A stretch of DNA of 64,000 bases, from positions 186,001 to 250,000 of the forward strand of contig CP065000.1 of the NCBI GenBank assembly GCA_016700075.1, read 5' to 3'. The notes under the pieces are model-generated. The model searched no databases. It was not told the DNA's origin and saw nothing but the letters and a program-made list of their open reading frames with translations. Shown in pieces: positions 54,456-63,366 of this stretch. Position 1 is the stretch's first letter. Each line of letters begins with the position of its first letter. The translations under genes and the position numbers were made by a program. The stretch comes from Acidobacteriota bacterium (lineage in GTDB: Bacteria; Acidobacteriota; Blastocatellia; Pyrinomonadales; Pyrinomonadaceae).

Positions 54456-56153
54456 ATGAACAGAAGAATATCCTGCATACTTTTTGCGGTTGTCATGTTG
54501 GCAACCGCATTATTTGTTTCTGCTCAGTCTCCCAGAAGGAACTTCGATCGTCCTCAGCAGGTCGATGTCCTGCACTACACCATCCGCGTCAGCTTTGACG
54601 GGCCTGCCAAGGCCGTGATCGGCGACACGACCATCAGGTTCAGGCCGCTATCCGACGGACTTCGGTCCGTTAGCTTCGACGCCGTCGATCTTTCCTTTGA
54701 GAGCGTAGTATTGGAGCCGGATGGCAAACCGCTTAGTTACAGTGCCGAAAAAGGGACAGTTACCGCTCTTTTGGACCGTGCATACGCAAAAGACGAAACA
54801 ATTTCGATTCGGTTCAAATACAAGGCCAGCCCGAAGAAGGGAGTCTATTTTGTCCCTGCCGAAACCTCCGATGGAAAGGTCTCCCGAGCAGCTCAGATCT
54901 GGACACAAGGTGAACCTGAAGAGGCGAGGCACTGGTTTCCGTCTTTCGATCACCCAAGCGACAAAGCAACGACCGAAAAGTTCGTCACGGTCGAAAATGG
55001 CCTCACTGTAGTCGGAAATGGCGAATTGTTGGAAAAGAAGGACAATTCCAATGGAACGGTGACGTGGCACTATCGAATGCCTGTCCCCCATTCGGTCTAT
55101 TTGGTTTCCTTTGTTATCGGTGAATACGTCAAGCTCGACGGCAAATACAAAGAGATCCCACTCGGTTACTACACATATCCGGGCCGCGAAGAGAACGCCA
55201 GAAAAGCCTATGAACGCACTGCCGATATTTTGAGGGTGTTTGAGGAACTGACCGGTGTAGATTATCCGTTCAACAAGTACGACCAGACAATTGTAGCCCG
55301 TTTCCAGTTTGGCGGCATGGAGAATATTACCGCGACAACGCTTGCCGACACGGAACTGATGTATGTTGACCTCGGTCTAGGCGACCTAGTGCTGGATCTG
55401 ATAGTGCACGAAATAGCCCATTCCTGGTTTGGAAATCTGGTTACGTGCAAGAATTGGGCGGAGTTGTGGCTAAATGAGGGTTGGGCGACCTTCTTGGAGG
55501 CCGCGTACCGTGAAAAGGCGTTCGGCCGCCAACACTACCTGCAAAAGATCCGGGCAGACGCCGCAACCTTTTTGATCGATGAAATGACCAACCGAAAGCG
55601 ACATGCACTGTACAATCAGCGGGCAGACCGCGTGGACGAGCTTTTCGACAATCCTTCAACGACATACAGCAAGGGCGGAGCGGTCTTGCATACTCTTCGA
55701 GAAGAGATCGGCGATGACGCGTTTTGGAAAGGGGCGAACATCTACTTGAACCGGCACAAATTCGCCGGGGTTGAGACGACCGATTTTCAAGCAGCAATGG
55801 AGGAGTCGAGCGGCCGCAACTTGGATTGGTTCTTCGATCAATGGGTCTATAGCGGCGGAGCGCCTAACATAACCGTCCGGCCGGTTTACGTTGCGAGAAC
55901 TAAAACATTACGAGTGACAGTCACCCAAACGCAGCGGGCGGACAGTCTCACGCCTGCAGCATTTCGTTTGCCGTTGGAACTGTCAATGCGGATCGGTGGA
56001 AACACTAGAACTGAGAAATTGGAAGTTTCCGATCGGACCCGGACATTTTCTTTTCCCGCATCATCGAAACCGGCCGGCCTAACTGTCGATCCCGCAGCAA
56101 AAATACCGATAATGAGGGTTCGTTTGTTGCCTGTCGCGTCGGCTTCGCGTTAA
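54456..56153 (+). CDS. M1 family zinc aminopeptidase
   Basis: 565 residues. Signal peptide (ILFAVVMLATALFVSAQS), beta-sandwich N-domain, the exopeptidase GGMEN loop, and zinc site HEIAH at 318-322 with Glu341 in NEGWAT. The usual long C-terminal helical domain is short. Cleaves N-terminal residues from peptides. Co-directional with S9, then ends against the convergent riboswitch unit. Confidence 0.95.
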   Translation: MNRRISCILFAVVMLATALFVSAQSPRRNFDRPQQVDVLHYTIRVSFDGPAKAVIGDTTIRFRPLSDGLRSVSFDAVDLSFESVVLEPDGKPLSYSAEKGTVTALLDRAYAKDETISIRFKYKASPKKGVYFVPAETSDGKVSRAAQIWTQGEPEEARHWFPSFDHPSDKATTEKFVTVENGLTVVGNGELLEKKDNSNGTVTWHYRMPVPHSVYLVSFVIGEYVKLDGKYKEIPLGYYTYPGREENARKAYERTADILRVFEELTGVDYPFNKYDQTIVARFQFGGMENITATTLADTELMYVDLGLGDLVLDLIVHEIAHSWFGNLVTCKNWAELWLNEGWATFLEAAYREKAFGRQHYLQKIRADAATFLIDEMTNRKRHALYNQRADRVDELFDNPSTTYSKGGAVLHTLREEIGDDAFWKGANIYLNRHKFAGVETTDFQAAMEESSGRNLDWFFDQWVYSGGAPNITVRPVYVARTKTLRVTVTQTQRADSLTPAAFRLPLELSMRIGGNTRTEKLEVSDRTRTFSFPASSKPAGLTVDPAAKIPIMRVRLLPVASASR

Positions 56154-56174
56154 ATACGAAGATACAAAAAAACA

Positions 56175-56202
56175 AAAGGCTGCCTTTATAAAGGCAGCCT
56201 TT
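56175..56202 (-). terminator. perfect 28-nt palindromic terminator
   Basis: A perfect palindrome (AAAGGCTGCCTTTA and its complement). Read on the minus strand it is followed by TTTTGTTTTTTT, a strong U-tract; on the plus strand the tail is weaker (TTCCCCTTT), so it mainly ends the riboswitch RNA and possibly also the M1 transcript. Confidence 0.9.
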
Positions 56203-56287
56203 CCCCTTTGAGAAGACCGGATGTCTGCTGTTGAAAAAGCAGAGCGCGAAGTACATCGATGAACGCGCCGTTTCGGCAATCTCTCAT
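56186..56287 (-). CDS. possible riboswitch-linked 33-residue ORF
   Basis: ATG 56287 opens MRDCRNGAFIDVLRALLFQQ... and closes at TAA 56186 inside the terminator stem. The start codon lies in the 3' strand of the aptamer's closing helix, so ligand binding would hide it. The ribosome site is weak (AAAGAAG, 7 bases). No homology is known to me, and a competing hairpin (TCTGCT/AGCAGA) in the middle could mean the RNA is non-coding instead. Confidence 0.35.
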   Translation of the reverse strand: MRDCRNGAFIDVLRALLFQQQTSGLLKGERLPL

Positions 56288-56454
56288 GCTGTAACTTCTT
56301 TGCAACACCTACGAGGTTAGCTGACGGGCTGGGAACGAAAGATATCCCCTCACTATTAGCGATTCGCCCCTGAATGGCACCCGGTACCGTTCATTTGGGT
56401 CCCCCGCGTCTCGGATCGATCCGAGACCTCGGTGATCAACTTTTCAACATGAGA
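56282..56454 (-). promoter_or_regulatory. ydaO/yuaA c-di-AMP riboswitch
   Basis: On the minus strand the conserved family words appear in order: CGGGGGACCCA, GGGGCGAATC, GAGGGG, and CCGTCAGCTAACCTCGTAGG, with GGTCTCGGAT/ATCCGAGAC forming a stem before the first. A 10-bp closing helix pairs TCTCATGTTG (56454-56445) with CAGCATGAGA (56291-56282). This class binds cyclic di-AMP and usually turns off potassium transporters or cell-wall hydrolases. Here only a 33-codon ORF and a terminator follow; the next DNA is a convergent gene. Confidence 0.92.
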
Positions 56455-56467
56455 AGTCTATCACGGA

Positions 56468-56496
56468 ATTCTAGAAAAGAGCAAGAAAATTATCAA
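56468..56496 (-). promoter_or_regulatory. promoter of the riboswitch RNA
   Basis: TTGATA (56496-56491), exactly 17 bases, TAGAAT (56473-56468): five of six consensus bases in each box. The -35 overlaps the stop codon of the DUF420 gene. The predicted start falls a few bases before the aptamer's closing helix, so the riboswitch has its own promoter. Confidence 0.65.
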
Positions 56497-56969
56497 AACA
56501 GGACCGAAATTCCCGTAACGGGCCGGTCTGCCGGGTACAGTTGGTACAAGAGTAAATATACCAATACGCCCGTAAAAGCTACGTACAGCCAGATCGGAAA
56601 CACCAATCTTGCAAGCTTCTTATGCCTGTCGAATTGACCTTTGAGCCCTCTATAGAGGGTAAATAGGACGAATGGGCCCACCAATGCCGCAAGTATTGTA
56701 TGAGAGGTCAGGATGGTGAAATAGATCGGCCTGATCAGGCCCTGACCTTCAAATCGCGTAGGCCCAAGGCCGAAATAATAAGTCCTTAGCGCGTGGTGTG
56801 TCAGATATCCAACAAGAAACAATGTCGAAACCACTGCCGCCGATAACATCGTAAGACGATGTTTCGATATCATTTTTCTGCGAATAAGGACAAATCCCGT
56901 GATCAGCAGGATCGTGCTCAGAGCATTGAGCGAAGCGTTCAAATGGGGGAAAATATACAGGTATTCCAT
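56493..56969 (-). CDS. DUF420 membrane protein (cytochrome oxidase-associated)
   Basis: 158 residues with four to five helices and histidines in membrane positions (YLTHHALRTYYFG, SHTILA). DUF420 proteins such as YozB/CtaM assist haem-copper oxidase maturation. It follows subunit III with one base between and ends at the riboswitch promoter. Confidence 0.9.
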   Translation of the reverse strand: MEYLYIFPHLNASLNALSTILLITGFVLIRRKMISKHRLTMLSAAVVSTLFLVGYLTHHALRTYYFGLGPTRFEGQGLIRPIYFTILTSHTILAALVGPFVLFTLYRGLKGQFDRHKKLARLVFPIWLYVAFTGVLVYLLLYQLYPADRPVTGISVLF

Positions 56970-56970
56970 G

Positions 56971-57669
56971 TCACCGCCAAAACCCCAGCAAGGCGAGCAT
57001 TACTATCCAGATCGCCCCCATAAAGTGCCAGTACCATCCGACCACATTGGCGATCGAACCTATGCGTTTTGCTCGGGTATCTGAAACGGAAGTTGAACTG
57101 AGCGACAACAGAACGCTTCCCAGGGCAACGATCCCGCCGATCACATGAACCGCATGCATCGCTGTCATTATGTAGAAAAATCCCGTGTACGGGTTCCCCT
57201 CCATATACAGGCCCATCGACCTTAATTGCATCCACACCAGAAGTTGTGAAGCTATGAAGGTCCCGCCCAAGGCGGTAGTTGCGATCATCCACTTGCGAGC
57301 GGTTTGATACTGGATCCTATCAACCGCAAGCTTTCCCAAATGATACGTAATACTGCTGAGCACAATGAACAGCGTGCTTAGCCAAACTTGGAAAGGCAGG
57401 TCGAATGGCCGCCATTCCAAAGCCCCGTTCGTGGCGATAACGACATATGCCCCGAACAAGCCTGCGAAGGTCATCGCAACAACAAGCAGAATAAAACCCG
57501 TAAGAATTCTCGATTTGTCTGAAGTCGGTCCCATCGGCTGCAATACCTCATACGGATCCGGTCCGTCTCCGCGGCCCCCGGAACCGCCGGGATATCCTCC
57601 GCCCACGGTGCCATCCGCGGCGATATCGGCGAGCGTCGTTGGTCTGCTGTCTTTAGTGCCTGAAACCAT
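56971..57669 (-). CDS. cytochrome c oxidase subunit III
   Basis: 232 residues, five helices in the short bacterial form (FAGLFGAYVVI, MHAVHVIGGIVALG, GWYWHFMGAIWIVM). A Gly/Asp-rich tail of about 45 residues precedes the first helix, longer than usual. Part of the aa3-type oxidase; subunits I and II are not in the window. 11 bases after ctaB. Confidence 0.93.
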   Translation of the reverse strand: MVSGTKDSRPTTLADIAADGTVGGGYPGGSGGRGDGPDPYEVLQPMGPTSDKSRILTGFILLVVAMTFAGLFGAYVVIATNGALEWRPFDLPFQVWLSTLFIVLSSITYHLGKLAVDRIQYQTARKWMIATTALGGTFIASQLLVWMQLRSMGLYMEGNPYTGFFYIMTAMHAVHVIGGIVALGSVLLSLSSTSVSDTRAKRIGSIANVVGWYWHFMGAIWIVMLALLGFWR

Positions 57670-57680
57670 TGATGTTTTGT

Positions 57681-58583
57681 CTATTGACGATCCAAAACCA
57701 TCGCCAAATAGAGCAGCGGAAGGTAGATGACCGAAGCCAAAAGAAGCCGTTTTGCCGAAGCGTCCGTACGCTTGAGTGCCATGCTCACCGACTCATACAG
57801 GAACCACCCGCTCAAGATCACGGATACGCCCAAAAAGATGAAACTTGATATTTGAAGAAAGAACGGTGCAAGAGATACCGGAAAAAGCATCACCGCAAAG
57901 AGCACGATCTGGCGTGCGGTTATGCGGCCCTCCGGCTCAACCACCGGCAGCATAAGTATGCCGGCCTTTGCATAATCTTCGCGATAGAGCCATGCAATGG
58001 CAAGAAAGTGGGGAAACTGCCACAAGAACTGAATTGAAAACAACGCCCACGCTCCAAGTGATATCTCGTTTGCAGCAGCCGTCCACCCCATGAGCGGCGG
58101 CAGAGCTCCCGGCACAGCTCCGATCGCCGTTGATGCAGAGGTCTTGGTCTTTAGCGGCGTGTAGAGTAGAAGATAACCGACGATCACTATCAATCCCAAG
58201 ACCGCCGTCAGCGTGTTGACCAATGAAAACAGATATACCTCAGCAGACACGCACAACAAAACACCAAACACGACCGCCTGAGACGAGGTCACTCGAGAAG
58301 ACTGGATCGGGCGTCCCATGGTCCTTTCCATCTTGACATCGAGTTCTCTTTCCCAATATTGGTTAAGCGTAGCAACTCCAAATGCCAACAAAGCGATGGC
58401 AGCCATCGAATGCAGAAACAATCGAAGATCGACGGGTTCCGGTGATGCCAAATAAAAGCCGGCGGCGGAGGTTAAAACCAAGAGAATAGCGATTCGCGGT
58501 TTCGTCAATTCCGCAAAACCGGAAAGGCGCTTTCCTAATGTCGGAGAGCGGCTGTCGGTAATAGTTGTTATCTCTGCTGCCAT
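57681..58583 (-). CDS. ctaB: protoheme IX farnesyltransferase (heme O synthase)
   Basis: 300-residue UbiA-type prenyltransferase adding farnesyl to haem B for oxidase haem O/A. The aspartate/arginine motif reads NQYWERELDVKMERTMGRP, with a second loop at LYREDYAKAGILMLP; eight to nine helices. Heads the ctaB-COX III-DUF420 operon, divergent from resB. Confidence 0.95.
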   Translation of the reverse strand: MAAEITTITDSRSPTLGKRLSGFAELTKPRIAILLVLTSAAGFYLASPEPVDLRLFLHSMAAIALLAFGVATLNQYWERELDVKMERTMGRPIQSSRVTSSQAVVFGVLLCVSAEVYLFSLVNTLTAVLGLIVIVGYLLLYTPLKTKTSASTAIGAVPGALPPLMGWTAAANEISLGAWALFSIQFLWQFPHFLAIAWLYREDYAKAGILMLPVVEPEGRITARQIVLFAVMLFPVSLAPFFLQISSFIFLGVSVILSGWFLYESVSMALKRTDASAKRLLLASVIYLPLLYLAMVLDRQ

Positions 58584-58731
58584 AATGGTACGCGATCATC
58601 TCACACGAATTGTCAGCATAAAGCCTCGGGGTTCATTTTCCAAATCCCCTCGCCAATGACCACGGCAAGTACAAAATAGAAGAACGACTAATAAAACCCG
58701 AGATGACAAAGAAATCAGGCTAGGATAATCT

Positions 58732-60246
58732 ATGTGTACTATGAGCGCTGCCGAAGACGCTATCAAAGGGCAGGTAAAACCAAAACGAAAGTCCGCTCCA
58801 TTCCTCAACAGAGCTCTTGATTTTTTGAGTTCAGTTAGATTTGGTGTGGTTACATTGTGCATTCTGGTCGTTCTTTCAATGATCGGGATGCTGATAATGC
58901 AGCAGAACGTGCAGGGTTTTGAGGCATACTATGCATCACTCACACCTGCCGAAAAGACACTTTTCGGTTACCTTGGCTTTTTCGACATTTACCATAGTTG
59001 GTATTACAATTTCCTTCTCTTAGTACTTTCACTGAATATCATTCTCGCGTCCATAGACCGGTTCCCATCGGCTTGGAGCTACATCGCTAAACCCAAGATC
59101 AAGGCGACACGGCCATGGATGCTGGCACGTAGCGATAACGAGACCATTGAGGTCTCATCAGCTTCAAATGACGAAACGGTAGAAAATGTGAAGGCCGCTC
59201 TACAGGCATCGGGAATGAAACCGAAAGTCGCCATGGACGGAACGGCCGCAATGGTTTTTGGTGAAAAAGGACGTTGGAATCGCATGGGCGCGTATATTGT
59301 TCATGTCTTCCTTCTTACGCTTTTCCTCGGCCATTTCGTTTCGCTGCAGACCGGCTTTGATGCCGATGTCCGCATGGTGCCCGGAGCGTCGACGGACGAG
59401 ATCCAACTTATACAGTTCAACTTGGACCGCAAGGAAAAGTATGCCGTGAAACTTCCATTCACGATGGAATGTACGGACGTTCAGCAGAAGCTTATCAATG
59501 AAGGCGGTTCCATCGATGTGAACAACACGTTGGATTGGCGTACCGAGCTTAAGATCACAGATCCGCAATATGGTGAGATCATCGCGGATGTGAGCATGAA
59601 TAAGCCATTTCATTATCGCGGCTACAGATTTTTCCAGGCACAGACCATCCCTGTCGGCAACGCCCGCTTCATTAAACTTGAACTAACGCCAACCGCCGGA
59701 GGCGAAGCCGAACGAGTCGAGTTAAAGCGAAATGGAAACACCACGCTGGCCAACGGGACCTTGATCGAGTATGCGGATTTTCAACCGGATTTCACGCTGG
59801 GGCCCGACGGCAATCCTGATACCCGCAGCGGTGATTACAACAATCCTGCCGCAGTCCTTTTTGTAACTCCTCCGGGAGGTGAACGAACGCGTGTTTTTGC
59901 TTTCGCCCAAAAAATGCCGGACAACATCCCGATCGGGGCTCCAAAGGCAGGATATAAGTGGCAGCTGATCGAATTCGAGAAATCTCCTTACGCCCATATT
60001 CTCTCTATCAAATATGATCCCTATGAAGCAGCGTTCATCGCATGGTACATAGGCGGTTTCGGTCTGATGGGTGCTCTATGCTTTGTCTTTTTCACCTCGC
60101 ACAAACGAATTTGGGTACGCGTTGAAGAAAAGGACCAAGGTTCTGTCGATGTTGTTTTCGCCGGTGAGGCAAACAGAAACAAGATGGGTTTTAGCGATCT
60201 CTTCAAAGGCGCAGTCGAGAAATTTAGATCTAGGTTGGGAAAATAA
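58732..60246 (+). CDS. resB: ResB/Ccs1 cytochrome c biogenesis protein
   Basis: 504 residues, three N-terminal helices and one near the C-terminus flanking a large periplasmic beta domain (about 200-430). FLSSVRFGVVTLCILVVLSMIG and NIILASIDRFPSAW are family marks. With CcsA it forms the system II haem-lyase that attaches haem to apocytochromes. Start ATG with AGGA 6 bases upstream. Six bases before ccsA. Confidence 0.94.
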   Translation: MCTMSAAEDAIKGQVKPKRKSAPFLNRALDFLSSVRFGVVTLCILVVLSMIGMLIMQQNVQGFEAYYASLTPAEKTLFGYLGFFDIYHSWYYNFLLLVLSLNIILASIDRFPSAWSYIAKPKIKATRPWMLARSDNETIEVSSASNDETVENVKAALQASGMKPKVAMDGTAAMVFGEKGRWNRMGAYIVHVFLLTLFLGHFVSLQTGFDADVRMVPGASTDEIQLIQFNLDRKEKYAVKLPFTMECTDVQQKLINEGGSIDVNNTLDWRTELKITDPQYGEIIADVSMNKPFHYRGYRFFQAQTIPVGNARFIKLELTPTAGGEAERVELKRNGNTTLANGTLIEYADFQPDFTLGPDGNPDTRSGDYNNPAAVLFVTPPGGERTRVFAFAQKMPDNIPIGAPKAGYKWQLIEFEKSPYAHILSIKYDPYEAAFIAWYIGGFGLMGALCFVFFTSHKRIWVRVEEKDQGSVDVVFAGEANRNKMGFSDLFKGAVEKFRSRLGK

Positions 60247-60252
60247 AACACT

Positions 60253-61851
60253 ATGCAGGAACTTGACAGGTTAGAGGAACGAGTCACTTTCTCTTCATTT
60301 ATCCCGGGAATCGCGGTTCTCTTGGGTTCTTTTCTGATGTTAGGGCTTCGCTTTCAGATGGGCGAGAACTTTATATCGGATGGGGCTCTGATGATGATAG
60401 CGCTTGCCTGCTACATCTTGGGCGCGGTCTTTGCTCTTACGAATCTTTATGCACCTTCCCAAATGGCCGAACGCATCGGCTTTTTTGGGGCGGCTTTGGG
60501 CGTCTTTTTCAATTTCTCCAGTTGGCTCGTCCGCTGGGTCAATGCATACGATCACGAGATCGCAGTTATGCGTGCAAGCGGTAACATGGCTGAGCCGTGG
60601 ATCTGGCGGTATGTGCCGTTTGCTAATCTCTACGACCTAAGTCTTGCATTCGCGTTCGGTGCCGGCATAGCCACCCTGCTCTTTGCGCAACGCCGAAAGT
60701 TCCGAGTACTCTCTGTTTTCACATTGCCGCTTGCCGCTCTAATTCTGGTACTGGCTCGTTTCATAGGCGGCGAATTCATCGATCTTCCTCCGGTTCTTGA
60801 TTCATATTGGCGTCCGATCCACGTCGGCGATGCGTCGCTCAGTTACGGCGTCGCTCTGGTATGTTTCGGTGTTGCCGTGATGTACCTGCTTAAGGACGGC
60901 GTGAAGGTTGAGGCAATGGCGATCTGGTCCAGTGTTTTCGCCCTCTCAGTGATAGCAACGATCAGCAAATTTTCGGTATTTACAGAATTCGTCTATCGAA
61001 CCGGATTGTTCGTTCCGAACGAAACAGGCAAAAAACCGTTTTCGGCTCCGTTTCGTCTCGAACTTCCGTACGTCGGCCCGGTGCTTGTTGTCACAGGTAT
61101 TCTTTTAGCGGGTGTGGTTGTAGCGTTCCTGTTATATCTTTACAAGGATAATCTGAAAGCCAAGGTCATTGGCCACTATTTGCTGAAGGCCGCATTTGTC
61201 GCGCAGATACTGTCGATCGGGCTCTTGGTAAGCGGTATTCGATCGGGCGGTGAAGACACATTCGCTCGTCTGCAGGAGCAGCTCAATCGCCAGCCTGAGC
61301 AATACACCATTGCCGGGAAGGCAATGGCCGAACGGCAGAATCTGACCGCTCAGGAACTCGCTCAATTGACACCAAGGCAATTTGACCAAATGGGACGAGC
61401 ATATGTCCAAAACAACGGGCCCGGAATGTTCATGGGTTTGGGCACCAATCCTGTTGAATTTTCGGCACTATTGACCGCGTTGGTCGGTACCTTTTTTGTA
61501 ACGCTCTTTGCATTTAGAACGGATGTCATACGCGAGCGGCTTCCAAGTCTTGAATCGCTCGATAGCCTGATGTACAAGACCGCCTCCCTCGCCTTTGCCG
61601 GACTGGCGATCCTGCTGATTACCGGGGCGATCTGGGCCAATGAGTCTTGGGGAAGGCCGTGGGGCTTTGACTCAAAGGAGACCGGTGCACTCGTCGCCTG
61701 GCTCACCTATGCCGCGTTCCTGCACACAAGGATCGCACGAGGGTGGAAAGGACGCAGTTCGGCCTACTTTGCGATAATCGGCTTCTTGTTGGTGATATTC
61801 ACTTATTTGGGCGTGAGTTACCTGCTGCCCGGCTTGCACAGTTATGCGTAA
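60253..61851 (+). CDS. ccsA: CcsA/ResC cytochrome c assembly protein
   Basis: 532 residues, many helices, haem-handling WWD-type segment ANESWGRPWGFDSKETGALV (Phe in place of the second Trp), and conserved histidines in RPIHVGDASLSYG and FLHTRIARGW. Exports and presents haem with ResB. An insert of about 120 residues near 340-440 is larger than in the basic family. Second gene of the resB-ccsA operon; could supply the haem for the di-haem peroxidase at 25 kb. Confidence 0.94.
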   Translation: MQELDRLEERVTFSSFIPGIAVLLGSFLMLGLRFQMGENFISDGALMMIALACYILGAVFALTNLYAPSQMAERIGFFGAALGVFFNFSSWLVRWVNAYDHEIAVMRASGNMAEPWIWRYVPFANLYDLSLAFAFGAGIATLLFAQRRKFRVLSVFTLPLAALILVLARFIGGEFIDLPPVLDSYWRPIHVGDASLSYGVALVCFGVAVMYLLKDGVKVEAMAIWSSVFALSVIATISKFSVFTEFVYRTGLFVPNETGKKPFSAPFRLELPYVGPVLVVTGILLAGVVVAFLLYLYKDNLKAKVIGHYLLKAAFVAQILSIGLLVSGIRSGGEDTFARLQEQLNRQPEQYTIAGKAMAERQNLTAQELAQLTPRQFDQMGRAYVQNNGPGMFMGLGTNPVEFSALLTALVGTFFVTLFAFRTDVIRERLPSLESLDSLMYKTASLAFAGLAILLITGAIWANESWGRPWGFDSKETGALVAWLTYAAFLHTRIARGWKGRSSAYFAIIGFLLVIFTYLGVSYLLPGLHSYA

Positions 61852-61863
61852 GGATTACGCATA
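61843..61863. terminator. hairpin between convergent ccsA and a secreted-protein gene
   Basis: TATGCGTAA-GGA-TTACGCATA, a 9-bp perfect stem, contains the ccsA stop codon. There is no T-tract, so termination strength is uncertain. Confidence 0.4.
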
Positions 61864-61866
61864 GGT

Positions 61867-62853
61867 CTATTCAATGGTAAATGTCGCTACGTCCAATAGG
61901 GCGTAGCGATTTACTTTTCCGTCCTTCGTTCTAACGGTCAATTGACCCCTATCAAAAGAAAAGCTTTGCACTTCCGACATCCGATTCTCGATGACCCGTC
62001 CGTCCTTTAGCACGATCCGAATTACTATTCCGGCCATCGGATCCACAACTTCAGCTTCCGCCTTTTTTGGATCAAAGATCGTTGCCGGGCTATCGCCGGG
62101 TCTCGCCGTTGACTTGGCGGTTGCCGGCTGCTTTGGATCAGCCGCTTTTGGATCTTTTGGAGGGCTTGGCGCTTTTACAGCAGCTGCGGATGGCTGACGC
62201 CGCGGCGGCGTTCGACCTCGTATAGGACTCTGGGCGGGACGTTCGCTGTTTCGAGCTTGAGGTCGAGCCACGTTAATTTGTTTTTGAGCGGTATCAGCCT
62301 TTTCCTCTGCAGGTTTTGCGGCCGGCTCCGGAGCCCGGACGACCGCAGTTTCCACCCTGGAAACAGCCACCTCCCGGCGGATGGTCGGCGCCTCAACGGC
62401 ATCTTTGCCTGATTCGGTAGAAGCGACGAAACTACCTGCAAACTTGATTACAAATGTTGCCGGCTCGTCACTTGGCGTGCGGCCTTCGATCCGCAGAAGG
62501 AGTTTCTCCGGCTTCCTGAAATAGATCAGCCGCCCGGTTTCGTTTCTCGAAGTATCCGCGTAAATGATGATCTTTCCTACCGATTGCATGGTATCGGCGA
62601 TGAAAACATCGATGTCGCCGCTAAAATTCTGCGTCACCACGTTCATGAAAAGATCACCCTGCGAAGCATTGAACGTATAGAAATAGCGTGTAAGCCTGTT
62701 ATCGCCGATCCTGCGGGCTGCTATGTTGCCGCTGATCTCGTTCGAGTAAACAGGCGTGGGAAAAAGCTGGTCTGAGGATTGAGCTCCCGCGGTGACAGCA
62801 AATAGAGCTACACAAAAAATAATGCGGGTAGATCTAGAGAATAACAACAACAT
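61867..62853 (-). CDS. hypothetical secreted protein
   Basis: 328 residues. Signal peptide (IIFCVALFAVTAGAQ), a beta-rich N-domain of about 100 residues (RYFYTFNASQGDLFMNV, DIDVFIADT) resembling bacterial pre-peptidase C-terminal folds, a long Ala/Pro/Lys-rich linker (about 150-255) likely disordered, and a small C-terminal beta domain (VIRIVLKDGRVIENRMSEV, LTVRTKDGKVNRYALL). Could be a surface or cell-wall-spanning protein. No recognised function. Confidence 0.75.
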   Translation of the reverse strand: MLLLFSRSTRIIFCVALFAVTAGAQSSDQLFPTPVYSNEISGNIAARRIGDNRLTRYFYTFNASQGDLFMNVVTQNFSGDIDVFIADTMQSVGKIIIYADTSRNETGRLIYFRKPEKLLLRIEGRTPSDEPATFVIKFAGSFVASTESGKDAVEAPTIRREVAVSRVETAVVRAPEPAAKPAEEKADTAQKQINVARPQARNSERPAQSPIRGRTPPRRQPSAAAVKAPSPPKDPKAADPKQPATAKSTARPGDSPATIFDPKKAEAEVVDPMAGIVIRIVLKDGRVIENRMSEVQSFSFDRGQLTVRTKDGKVNRYALLDVATFTIE

Positions 62854-62862
62854 TTCTTAAGA

Positions 62863-63318
62863 CTAGAGATATTTCTTAAGATGAATGAGCCGCGACGTTT
62901 CGCTGTAGCCTAGCTTTGTATGGGCGTTTAAGCTGACCGAATTTTCCAGTTCAGCATCAGATGCCATTTCTATACAGCCATGTTCACGGGCCCAGTTCTC
63001 AGCAGAAGCGACCAAGGCGCGTCCGATGCCCTGCCGCCGGGCATGTTCCTCGACAAACCAGCCTTCGAGATATCCGACGTCTTCGCTCTCACAGTCTTCA
63101 GCCATGGGGCGAATGCTGGCCTCAATGAACCCGCAAAGGCCTCCGGAACCGTCATCCGCAACTGCAACGAACTGAGATTCCGGGTCCGAAATAATATCAT
63201 ACATTTCGTCCTGGTGATCTTCGTCCGCGGTGCCGTCCCACAGAAGCCTCCTGAGCCGAAACCACTCGTTAAGGTCAGTTTCCGCAAAAGGGCGAACGAT
63301 CACGTTTGAGATCTCCAT
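62863..63318 (-). CDS. GNAT acetyltransferase resembling AAC(6')-I
   Basis: 151 residues. The layout matches aminoglycoside 6'-N-acetyltransferases: LNEWFRLRRLLWDGT, IEASIRP, YLEGWFVEEHARRQGIGRALV (acetyl-CoA loop RRQGIG), and the telling EMASDAELENSVSLNAHTKLGYSET-like tail. Such enzymes acetylate kanamycin-group drugs; chromosomal forms in soil organisms are often housekeeping N-acetyltransferases. Nine bases separate it from the downstream secreted-protein gene, with which it may be co-transcribed. Confidence 0.85.
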   Translation of the reverse strand: MEISNVIVRPFAETDLNEWFRLRRLLWDGTADEDHQDEMYDIISDPESQFVAVADDGSGGLCGFIEASIRPMAEDCESEDVGYLEGWFVEEHARRQGIGRALVASAENWAREHGCIEMASDAELENSVSLNAHTKLGYSETSRLIHLKKYL

Positions 63319-63366
63319 TTCCCGTCAATTCTACCAGTCATCCGAGGTCAAAACAATGCAGTCTTC

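Noticed and set aside
56005..56279. ORFs of 66 and 83 residues downstream of the riboswitch
   Set aside because: Both run through the terminator palindrome and antisense into the M1 aminopeptidase, with weak or no ribosome site and no domain.
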